Shown: positions 50,791-60,239 of the stretch, piece after piece
Layout: each line of letters opens with the position of its first letter
How positions within the stretch are numbered: the stretch's first letter is position 1
Source of the DNA: Hevea brasiliensis
Lineage: Eukaryota > Streptophyta > Magnoliopsida > Malpighiales > Euphorbiaceae
DNA: 64,000 nucleotides
Direction of reading: 5' to 3'
Assembly (NCBI RefSeq): GCF_030052815.1
Contig: NC_079496.1
Location: forward strand, 36,233,593 to 36,297,592
The notes under the pieces: model-generated
The model's database searches: none
The model's input: the letters and a program-made list of their open reading frames with translations, nothing else
What the model was told of the DNA's origin: nothing
Translations under genes and position numbers: made by a program

Positions 50791-52602
50791 ATGAGCGGCG
50801 CCGAGGGTCAGAGAGCGACAAGCCCCCTTTCCGTTCAGGTCTCATGGTCGTCAGATGAGGTAGAGGTAGTCGGAACAAGCGGGCGATCTGAACCCCCTAG
50901 GACCTCCATTCCAGCCCGCGGTCAAGCAGCATCCTCGAGGCAAACACATTCTTTAGGGAGAGAAAACCTTCCCATGGACGAGCTGCCATCAATCCTTCGA
51001 GAAGCCGACCTGCAATCGTTCAGCCAAGAGTATAACATTAAGCCCGATTCATACAAACTCATTAAGTGTCACGGCAATCTTTGAGCCGATCACTTCTTCG
51101 AAGAGAATGATATGATCATGGTATACGAAGAGCAATTAAAAGCCGGGCTGCGGTTCCCTCTTGACGACTTCTTCAAGGAAGTTTTAAAATTTCACCAAGT
51201 GTGCATAGCCCAAGTTCACCCGAACTCATTGCGGATCTTAGTGGCCTTCAGAGGCCTTTACCGAGCCAAAGGACTCAGTCCAACGGCGAAGGTATTCGCC
51301 AAGCTATATAGGCTAACTCGCTGAAAGGACGATGAGTACTGGTTCTTTCAGGCGAAGCCACATTGCGGGCTCTTTACCGATCTGCCCTCCTCCCTGAAGA
51401 ATTGGAAGAATCACTTCTTTATTCTGAGGAGCAAAATTTCGAAAGGCTTTGAGGGTTTCCCACGCAGCTGGTTACACCAGGGCCCCTTACTTTCGAAGCG
51501 CATCACCCTGAATAGGGAAGAGGCCTAATGGTGATGAAACTGAAAGATCAGGCGGCCAGACATAAATTCTCTTGTTTAGATGCAGTGACAGCCGAACTGC
51601 ATCATTGGACTATGCAGCTTGTCACCGGCCAAGAACGCGGGCTTCAGCTCTTTGACCTCAGCTTCGGTACTTTCTATATCTCTGATCTTTGGGCCTTAGC
51701 GATCTCACTGACCTTTTCTCTGTGCAGTTATGGCAAGCGGTGAGGCTTCTAAAGAGAGCTGAAAGCGGAAAAGAGAGGTCTCCCGAAAAGTGCGGGAAAT
51801 GAAGCGGGCCGAGCTGCTTCAGACGCCCAGGCATGAGCCTGGGGAAATGCAAGGAGGCTCATCTCAACCCTCGGGACAGCTGATCCCCAACATAGAAGTG
51901 GTCCGATCTACTCCTCATCAAGAAGAGCTGCCACCACCCCCTCCAGTTGCTTCGAGTGCGGAAGGGGGTCCTTCCCAACCACCTGTGAGGACCCTTTCCT
52001 GCGGTGCCCAAATCCTGATCCACTCGCTGGAGAAGAGCCGCACGGTTCGAGAGAACTCGGGTTTTGCTAAGGTCCTGGGGTCCTCCATCTACCTTCGGGA
52101 GGATCAGGATAGGCTAACCCCGAATAGCTTCGACGATATCTTGACACAAACTATGAGCCTGAGCGTGGAGAGTCTGGTGAACCAACATATTATCCAGGAG
52201 AAGGCTCATCGCTTGAGGCAGGATGTCGAGAAGGTGGGTCAGGAAGCTGCTTCCCTCCGATCTCAACTTTCGTCCGCCCAAAACTACATATCTGAAATTG
52301 AGGGGAGGATGAAATTTTACGAGGATAAGCTGGCCGAGCAGGCTCATGTTCTTGAAGAGGTTCGGGCGCTCCGAGCTGTTGAAGTCGCTCGCCTCACTGA
52401 GGAGCTTAAAGCAAAAGAAGAAGAGGCAGTGACGAGGGAGGCCGGTGCTTATGTGAACGCTCATGGGGATCTCTTGGCCGAGCTCAAGAAGCGGTATCCC
52501 GAGGAGGACTTCTCTTGGATGGTGGATCTGGCTCCCCAGGACGAAGAGGATAGCGAGGAGGAGGCTGAAGGTGAGAGAGGAAGCAAACAAAATGTAGAAT
52601 AG
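50791..52602 (+). pseudogene. antisense extra ORF of the Tat element (gypsy-type 'putative transposase' family)
   Basis: The plus-strand gene runs opposite to pol. It starts MSGAEGQRATSPLSVQV at 50791. A conserved middle (YEEQLKAGLRFPLDDFFKE, QVHPNSLRILVAFRGLY, FEGFPRSWLH) is followed, after a likely intron ending CTGTGCAG at 51727, by a C-terminal part (MASGEASKES, then 51790-52602). That part has a long coiled coil (about residues 115-215 of the last frame) and an acidic tail (EEDSEEEAEGE). Three in-frame TGA codons (51082, 51322, about 51763) break it. Extra ORFs in either orientation, including this conserved middle part, are known from Tat-lineage elements; their function is unknown. After the stop comes an AATG-rich 3' region. 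Confidence 0.72.
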
Positions 52603-53265
52603 GCTGGGGGTGATCCTCCAGCCGAATGACTTGTATAAATTTTCGCTTTGAAATGAAATGAAATTCCCTTTTTGTTCAATGAATGGATGGGATCGGAAAG
52701 TATCTGAATTGCATAAGCACTTGATTGTCTGAACATATTACAACAACTAAAAGTGATTATTAATCCAAGTGTAAGAGGTCGGAAAACATTGTAAGCATGA
52801 GATCGGCTGAGAACAAACGCTAAACGGGACTTGATTAAAATTGAAAATTTAATTTGAACACTTAAGATCGGAATCATCATTAAACCGGATTGGAACCTTA
52901 ACTTTATTAGACGATTATCCCCAAACTTTTAAAAGGGAGATCGGCAATAAGACTGGTGACATAAAGGTCTAGTGTTGGTTCAATTTCATTTGACAAGAGA
53001 GATCGAAAATGTAATTGACTAATCAGGAGACTTGACAATTGGTTTGAGAGATCGGTGAGGCTTTAAATGATATGGGGACTTAGCATTGATTCGATTCCTT
53101 TTGAGAAGAGATCAGAAATGTGATTGACTGGTTAGGAGACTTGATAATTGGTGAGGCTTTAGACTTAGTATTGATTCGATTCCTTTTGAGGTGAGATCGG
53201 AAATGTGATTGACTGGCAAAGGGAGACTCAGTGCAGGGGATCGGTTTCAAAGTTTATTGATTTCG
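52603..53265. other. Tat LTR start region with GATCGG repeats
   Basis: No gene. Phrases like GAGATCGGAAATGTGATTGACTGG and GATTCGATTCCTTTTGAG recur at 52995-53220 as loose repeats. Confidence 0.55.
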
Positions 53266-53273
53266 GGGATCGG

Positions 53274-53371
53274 CCAAAATATGGTGTCGACAGCTGCCCC
53301 TCTTTACATAATTCCTACTGGAAAGAATTTTCCGTGTAGGGATTATGTAAAGATTCAGACCCATATTTTGG
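53274..53371. repeat. inverted repeat across the Tat LTR/polypurine-tract junction
   Basis: Outer arms CCAAAATATGG (53274-53284) and CCATATTTTGG (53361-53371), inner arms TTTACATAATTCCTAC (53303-53318) and GTAGGGATTATGTAAA (53336-53351), with a GGAAA/TTTCC core. The LTR edge (53292) and the purine tract lie within the left half. Confidence 0.8.
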
Positions 53372-53392
53372 ACGATTGGGCATTGAAATGTT

Positions 53393-53757
53393 AAAATTGG
53401 TAACAGGAATTTAAATGCTGAAAAATTAAAGTCAACTTGGATCAAGGAACCAGAGATTGATTAACAAGAAATTTAAAATGCAGGAAAATTAAAATCAACT
53501 TAGATCAAGGAACTAGAGGTTGATTGACAGGAAATTTAAAATGCAGGAAAATTAAAATTAACTTAGATCAAGGAACCAGAGGTTGATTGACAGGAAATTT
53601 AAAATGCAAGAAAATTAAAATCAACTTAGATCAAGGAACCGGAGGTTGATTGACAGGAAATTTAAAATACAGGAAAATTAAAATCAACTTAGATCAAGGA
53701 ACCAGAGGTTGATTGACAGGAAATTTAAAATGCAGGAAAATTAAAATCAACTTACAG
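53393..53757. repeat. about 60-bp tandem array next to the Tat polypurine tract
   Basis: About six copies of a unit with GGAAATTTAAAATGCAGGAA, then AATTAAAATCAACTTAGATC and AAGGAACCAGAGGTTGATTG. The copies are nearly identical, the first being the most diverged. Confidence 0.92.
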
Positions 53758-54563
53758 AGCAACTCTAATCTCGACACGAGAAGTTCCTCCACGACGAAGT
53801 ATACTTAACAAGATCTCGAAGGTCAATGATTAATGGAGGACGAGTTACAAGACTTGACCTACGACCTTATTTCTTCGGATGCCCCTTTTCTATTCTCGAC
53901 TTTCTTCTTATTTTGCGAAAAGCGCCCTTGCGGGTTTTCACTTTCCTTTCGCCCATTTAACTAGAAGCGCCCTTCCAGGTTTTCACCTCTAGTTTTTTTT
54001 TTTTTTTTTTTTTTAGGCCATTTCCTGCAAATCTCATAGCAAAGTACGTGAGGTTATCAATTTTCAAATCCTAATCTTATGGCAAAATTTTAACTGATTA
54101 ATAGCGCATTAGATAAAGAGGTTAAAGAAAGACAATATTAAAGAGTGAGTATACGGGAAAGATAAAAGCGAAGAAAGTATGACTTTATTATGGTTTTAAG
54201 AAACAAAGGTACAGTTTCAAAGAAAAAGGGTACAAGGATAGATCTCACATAGTTTTTGTAGTTAACTTTGAAGTCTCTTAACTGCCATTATTTCAAGTAC
54301 TCTGAAGCCTCATGCCATGACGGTTTATTTCCATCCTCGGTTTCATGCCCCTTTCCTTATTTCTCCCTTTTGGTTCTTGGGATGCCCTTTCGGGTTTTCA
54401 CCCCCCCCCCTTTTTTTTTGGCTCGCTCTTTCAGGGCGCCCTTTTGGATTTTCATCCCTTGCTCATTTTACAGAAAGCACCCTTCCAGGGTTTTCGCCTT
54501 CCTTCGCACATTTTGCTAGGAGTGCCCTTTCGAGTTTTCACCCCTTCTTTTTTTTTTTTTATT
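53758..54563. repeat. Tat 3' spacer with GCCCTTCCGGGTTTTCACC-type repeats
   Basis: Between pol and the purine tract. Five degenerate units built on GCGCCCTT(T/C)C(G/A)GGTTTTCACC lie at about 53925, 53970, 54385, 54440-54500 and 54525, with poly-T and a C10T9 run near 54403. Plus-strand open frames here (54268-54695) come from this repeat and from the reverse of pol; I do not regard them as genes. Confidence 0.7.
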
Positions 54564-55916
54564 TTAGGCATAGTATCTTTTGACGGTGTCGGCATTCACA
54601 GGTCTTGGAAATTCTTCACCGTCCATGTGGGTCAAGATCAATGCCCCACCAGAAAATGCTCTTTTAACCACATAGGGTCCCTCGTAGGTCGGTGACCATT
54701 TACCCCGGGGATCGTTTTGATTCGGAAGCACCTTCTTCAGGACTAGGTCCCCTGGTTGAAATTCACGTGGGCGAACACCTTTGTTAAATGCCCTGGCCAT
54801 TTTTCTTTGGTATAACTACCCGTGACATGCCGCCGCTAGCCTTTTCTCATCTAGCAAATTTAATTGGTCCAACCTTGACTGGATCCATTCCGACTCATCA
54901 ATCCCTGATTCTTTCAAAATTCTTAGAGAAGGAATTTTTACCTCAATAGGTAGTACAGCTTCCATCCCGTAAACCAGTGAGTATGGGGTTGCCCCAGTTG
55001 ATGTCCTTACAGAAGTTCGGTATGCGTGAAGGGCGTAGGGAAGCATATCATGCCAATCCTTATAAGTGACTGTCATTTTTCATATTATTCTCTTGAGATT
55101 TTTGTTTGCAGCTTCCACTGCTCCATTCATCTGGGGACGGCATGGTGAGGAATTGAGATGTCGAATTTTGTATTGATCACATAATCTTTGGATCTTCGGA
55201 CCATTCAAATTCTTGGCATTGTCAGTGACGATTTCATTGGGGAGGCCATGCCGGCAGATGATATTATTTCTGGGGAATTTGAGAAATGTGTTCTGTGTAA
55301 TGTGGGCATATGATGTCGCTTCGACCCATTTAGAAAAATAATCGATAGCCACCAGGATAAATCTATGCCCATTGGATGCCTTAGGGTTGATGGGACCAAT
55401 CACATCGATGCCCCACATTGCGAAAGGCCATGGTGAAACGAGGTTGAACAATTGGTGAGGTGAAACATTTATCGGATCCGCGTAGATTTGACACTTATGG
55501 CACTTTCGGAAATACTTGACGCAATCCTTTTCCATGGTAGTCCAAAAATATCCTTGTCTCATGAGTTGCTTAGCCATCATATGCCCATTGGCATGGGTTG
55601 CACAGTTTCCCTCATGAGTCTCGAAAAGGATTCTCTTCGCTTCTTTTGCATCCACACATCTCAACAATTCGCCGTTGGAGCTCCTTTTGTATAGAATTTC
55701 TCCACTGGGGAAGTATCCCAACGCTAATCTCCGAATCATCCTCTTTTCGTTTTTGCTCGTCCCTGAGGGGAATTCTCTGGTTCTGATGTAAAGCAGGATG
55801 TCATGATACCAAGGTTTACCATCAGGTTCTTCCTCGATCATAAAGTAGTATGCCGGCTCACTCCTTGCTTTAATCTTTAATACCTGAGTCGTTTGCCCTT
55901 CTTCCATTTGAGCCAT
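54564..55916 (-). pseudogene. Tat integrase
   Basis: Zinc-binding part THANGHMMAKQL with CHKCQIYAD, then the core GIDVIGPINPKASNGH, ATDYFSKW-type (AIDYFSKWVEA), IVTDNAKNLNG and RPQMNGAVEAANKNL, giving the D, D and E positions. The C-terminal part includes YALHAYRTSVRTSTG, PREFQPGDLVLKK and GPYVV, ending ADTVKRYYA. In-frame stops at 55080 and 54816 split it in three, with no frameshift. It is in one reading frame with RT upstream. Confidence 0.92.
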
Positions 55917-56009
55917 AACAGCCAGGGTGGCTAAGGCATCTGCAAATTGATTCTTGTCTCGACTAAAGTGAGTGAAAGATATTTCTTCGAACTTCTTAAT
56001 CAGCTCCAG

Positions 56010-58370
56010 TCAGTACTTCTGATATGGAATTAGCTTCGGATCCTTAGTTTGCCATTCTCCCTTGACTTGATAAATGATCAGGGCTGAGTCTCCATATACC
56101 TCCAACTTCCTGACTTTCATTTTGATGGCAGCCTGTAGACCCATCACACAAGCTTCATATTCTGCGATGTTGTTGGTGCAGTCAAATTTCAACTTGATAG
56201 CTATCGGGAAGTGTTTTACATCCGGGGATACCAATACAGCTCCGATTCCACTACCGGACAAAATGACAGCTCCGTCGAAATACATTTCCCATACATCAGC
56301 CGACTCTTCTTCTCCGCAGTCTACTTCGTTAATATGCTCATCAGGGAACTCAAAATCCAGAGCTTCATAATCCTGGATAGGGTTTTCTGCTAGGAGATCA
56401 GCGATCACGCTACCTTTGACTACTTTTTGGGTCATATAGACAATGTCATATTGGGAGAGTATGACCTGCCATTTGGCTATCCTTCCTGGCACGAATGGGC
56501 TTTCGAATACATACTTAATAGGATCCATCCTAGAGATGAGCCATGTCTTATGATTCAACATGTAGTGTTTAAGGCGATTTGCTGTCCCAGCTAACGCGTA
56601 GCAAGTTTTCTCTAGGAAAGAGTATCTTGACTCACAATCATTGAATTTTTTACTCAGGTAATAAATAGCCCTCTCTTTTCGGTTGGTATCATCATGTTGC
56701 CCCAAAACACATCCCATTGAGCTTTGTTGGACTGCCATATACAGAATCAGCGGCCTTCCTGCCACCGGTGGAACCAATACTGGTGGGTTAGACAGGTACT
56801 GCTTGATTTTCTCGAAAGCCTCTTGACAAACTGAATCCCATTGAGTGGTGTTGTTCTTTTGGAGTAGTCTAAAAATAGGCTCAGCTTTAGCGGTGAGATT
56901 CGAAATGAACCTTGATATGTAGTTCAACTTCCCTAGGAAACTGTGCACCTCCCTTTCTGTTTTTGGGGATGGCATCTCTTGAATGGCTCGGACTTTGTCT
57001 GGATCAACTTCTATTCCCTTCTCGCTCACTATGAATCCCAACAATTTCCCAGATCTAGCTCTGAATATGCATTTGGCAGGGTTTAGTTTCAGCTGATATT
57101 TCCTGAGTCTCTCGAATACTTTCCTCAGTACCTGCACATGACTTTTTCCTCCCCTGGACTTGATGATCATATCATCCACGTACACCTCCACTTCTTTATG
57201 CATCATATTGTGGAATAATGTGACCATAGAGCGTTGGTAGGTGGCGCCAGCATTCTTTAACCCGAAAGGCATGACCCGATAACAAAATACCCCCCATTGA
57301 GTGATAAAAGCAGTTTTCTCCTTGTTTTCCTCATCCATTGGGATTTGATTGTACCCTGATGCCCCATCGATACACGAACACCTGCCCAATCCCGCAGCAT
57401 TGTCTACTAACACATCAATGTGAGGGAGAGGGAAATCATCTTTCAGGCTTGCTTTATTAAGATCCCTGTAATCAACGAACACCCTGACTCTCCCGTCCTT
57501 CTTCATCACCGGGACAACGTTAGCTATCCATTGGGCATATTTAACTACTTCTAGAAATCCAGCATCATACTGCTTCTTGACCTCATCCCTAACTTTGAGC
57601 AATGTGCCAGGATTCATTCTTCTTAATTTCTGCTTTACCGGGATTGTCCCCGGAATTAGGGAAATTTTGTGCTTCACTATATGAGGGTTCAAACCAATCA
57701 TATCATCATAGCTCCAAGAGAATACATCTAGGAATTCCTTGAGCAAACTGATCATGTCTTCTAATTCTTCACTCTCCATAACCTTAAGTTCCCTTTTCAC
57801 TTCTTCTATGCCTAAGTTTACGGTGTGCGTTTCGTCCCCACAAGGCACTAGGGAAGGTTCATCTCTTTCATCCCTTTCTTCTGTGAGTTCCACCTCAGAA
57901 TCACTTGAAGTAGTGGTAGTTATGGGGATTTCAAAATTAACTAGAGGAATTTCTGAGTCTATTGAATTATTAGGTGTTAATTGAGGAATGGTTCTGAATA
58001 AATGAAAATGGAATATATTATAAGGATGGATTTCAAAAAAGAAAAAAAAAAGAGAATTGGATATAAAATGCGCTTTTAATTCATTAACATTTATGTCATA
58101 AAAAAAGGGTCCATTTACAATATTACACTTGCCACCATGGACAAAATGATAAAGTGTAGATAACCAAAAGTACTTTACTCGAAATTGAGTACAGGGATGT
58201 CCTCTGCTGTCCAGTTCTTGCCCTTCAGCTATTGGCGAGACTAGAGCCTCATACAAGGAATCAAGATGGATGACATCGATGGATGTTTCATCGGGTAATT
58301 CTTCAATCTCTGCCGGATTTTCAATGACCGGTTTAGTGAAGACCTCCGTGATTCTCGGGACTACCTTCAT
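56010..58370 (-). pseudogene. Tat reverse transcriptase, RNase H and archaeal-type RNase H
   Basis: A 786-codon open frame. N-terminal linker with an unusual Phe/His-rich piece (IHPYNIFHFHLFRTIP); RT with LRRMNPGTLLKVRDEV, VFVDYRDLNKAS, MPFGLKNAGATYQR and the intact palm YVDDMIIKS; RNase H with AIYYLSKKFNDCESRYS; then the second RNase H, MYFDGAVILSGSGIGAVL, CTNNIAEYEACVMGL and EVYGDSALIIYQVKGEW. The second domain has D, E and D catalytic positions and defines the Tat group. The frame ends at a TGA (56010) within YQKY-stop-LELIKKFEE, after which it continues into integrase. Confidence 0.93.
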
Positions 58371-58382
58371 TTTCCCGATTTT

Positions 58383-59318
58383 CTAATCAAATCTTTGATC
58401 CCGAAGCATATTCCTCATCCAGAATCGCCCATCCATGAGGGCATCTTCCTCGTATCCCAAACCGCAACGGCCTACCTTCTGGATAGCCGGTATAGGTTCG
58501 ACAATCCCTTGTAATGCGGCGCCTAAACCCTTGCCCTCTTCATACCCATTCCTCAACATCATCTTGGCTACCATAGCCATAGCCCCTTCATTTCCTGAGA
58601 TGGTTTCTTGTAATTCAAGAGCCTGAAAAGAGCTTTCCAACGACTCCTCAGCAGCTTCCACATAAGGAAGTGATTGTGGCTTGGTGACCAATATGGCTTC
58701 TTCCCCTCTCACAGTGATGATTTTGCCGTCCATAATGTATTTAATCTTCTGGTGCAAAGTTGAAGAAACGGCATTCGCTGAATGGATCCAAGGCCTCCCT
58801 AGCAACATAGTGTATGCAGGTTCGATGTTCATCACTTGGAATGTGACGTTGAAAGTGCATGCACCAATTTGGAGGGGCAAGTCAATGTCTCCCAGCACTT
58901 TTCTTCTTGTACCGTCAAAGGCCCTTACCACCATAGCACTTTAACGTATATTGGAACGGTCAATCGGTAGCCTAGCCAAAGTGGCATTAGGCAGTACATT
59001 GAGCACGGATCCATTATCAATAAGGACCTTGGCCACTATACAACCTTTACATTTCACCGTCACATGCAGAGCTTTAGTGTGCGTTAAGCCTGCAGGGTCT
59101 ATTTCTTCTTCTGAGAAAGTGACAAAACTAGATGCCTGAATTTGTCCTACTATCTTCTCGAACTGCCCCGGTGTGATGTCGGGGTTCACAAAGGCCTGAT
59201 CCAGAATTTTCTGCAGGGCTTGACGGTGCACCTCAGAGCTCAGAATTAGCGACAACAGTGAAATTCGAGCAGGTGTCTTTCTTAACTGTTCCACCACTTC
59301 GTATTCACTTTGTTTCAT
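58383..59318 (-). pseudogene. Tat protease and flanking gag/pol linker
   Basis: The aspartic protease site reads LIDNGSVLNVLP (DNG for the usual D-S/T-G), followed by IGACTFNVTFQVM and MLLGRPWIHSANAV. A G-patch-like NGYEEGKGLGAALQGI follows near 58530. A TAA at 58941 interrupts the protease. The frame is the same as RT, separated by TAG at 58383. The 59141-59318 part (SLILSSEVHRQALQKIL) is the gag-pol linker. Confidence 0.85.
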
Positions 59319-59980
59319 TATTTGGAGTAATAGTTCCTCCTCTTCTCTTGGACCGGCAGGTTCTTCCTTCTCCGCTTTCTCAGCCTCCTCTTCCGTATTT
59401 TCTTCCCATTTTTACTTTCCCTCTCTTCTTTTCCTTCTCCTCATTCCCGTAACATCTCCCACTTCTGGTTATAAACTCAACTTCTGGCTCAAGCGGGGAA
59501 GATTTTGTGGCAGCGACGGGCTGAGGATTAGCTTGGGGAGTAGCACTGCTGGTAGGTCCGACATAAGTCATCTTGAAGTGTTCATGAGGAGTGAAGCACG
59601 GTTTAGGAAGTGCCGAAGGTGAAGCAAGACTAGGAGCTGGTATACTGCTTGACGCTCCTTGGGTGAAAACTTGGAAGTTATAATTCCAAGGTATAGCATG
59701 GGTGTTTGTGACAGGGAGCTGAGGCGGGGTTCGTATGATTATTACTGGTGGTGACGATGCTGGGGGTGAGAAAGTGATTCTGTGGTTAGGGGTAGAGGCG
59801 TTTTGGCTGAGTCAGGCTGTATTTACTCCGCCCTCCATTTTTGACTTTGCCTGGCATCTCAGAACTTTGAGGGACAGTAGGTTCTGGACCTCTTGTTTGA
59901 ACTCTTCATAATTTTGCAGTTCGTAGTTAGCTGCCCTTCCATGATAAGGGCATCTCGTCTTATCTTCAGGTTCTGTTATT
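59319..59980 (-). pseudogene. Tat gag, C-terminal remnant
   Basis: Minus-strand residues include EDKTRCPYHG, NYELQNYEEFKQEVQNLL, a stop near 59820, then a Pro/Ser-rich part and LEPEVEFITRSGRCYG. These are typical of the end of Tat gag. A frame change relative to the protease lies near 59320-59400. The sequence stops at about 59980, where chromovirus gag begins. Confidence 0.7.
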
Positions 59981-60239
59981 TAGGGGTGGAGGCTGAGCAG
60001 GCTCTGCTTGAGCTGGCGGAGCAGGTTCTCCCATACCCCCAGTCTCAGCTGCTGCAGGTGGAGCATGACTCTCCACTTCCTCCTCAACTGCCCTCTGAGA
60101 TGTAGGGTCCATATCCTATTCAAAATAAGGAAGATAAACAGATCTGCATTAGTGTCACCTCGACTCTTACAAATGCAATGCATGGTATGGACTCAATCTA
60201 GGCCCAGAAACGCCTAAACCGTGCTCTGATACCACTAAA
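59981..60239 (-). pseudogene. chromovirus leader with primer-binding site and first 43 codons of gag
   Basis: Directly left of the LTR at 60240, and read on the minus strand: spacer TTTAG, primer-binding site TGGTATCAGAGCA (60234-60222), a short leader and gag from ATG at 60112 (MDPTSQRAVEEEVESH, then Ala/Pro-rich) to the junction at about 59980. After the junction the frame runs into a stop within a few codons. So the gag is cut after about 43 residues. Confidence 0.8.

Larger units (their letters stand above)
47108..53292 (-). repeat. probable 3' LTR of the Tat element, 6.2 kb
   Basis: On the minus strand it would start TGTCGACACC at 53292 and end AGGACA at 47108, a TGTC...GACA inverted end. 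It is preceded by the purine tract AAAGAGGGGCAGC (53305-53293). The outer end meets the copia-C LTR exactly where that LTR is broken. The inner boundary cannot be tested here because the 5' LTR is missing. Very long LTRs are known in this group. Its unusual content is two plus-strand gene-like units and several tandem arrays. Confidence 0.6.
47108..59980 (-). mobile_element. Tat-lineage Ty3/gypsy retrotransposon, 5'-truncated
   Basis: Minus strand, read right to left: gag/protease (about 59980-58383), RT, RNase H and a second archaeal-type RNase H (to 56010), integrase (to 54564), a spacer with degenerate repeats, a polypurine tract (53305-53293) and a probable 3' LTR (53292-47108). The additional RNase H after the usual one is the signature of the Tat group. 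It inserted into the copia-C 3' LTR; the left flank is CCTAG. Its gag front half, leader and 5' LTR are missing: at about 59980 the sequence switches to the gag start of a chromovirus. Confidence 0.85.

Noticed and set aside
54268..54695. Phe/Pro-rich plus-strand open frames
   Set aside because: They lie in the Tat 3' spacer repeats and the reverse of pol; no independent support.
57739..59139. Plus-strand open frames opposite Tat protease and RT
   Set aside because: Shadows of the conserved minus-strand pol frame.
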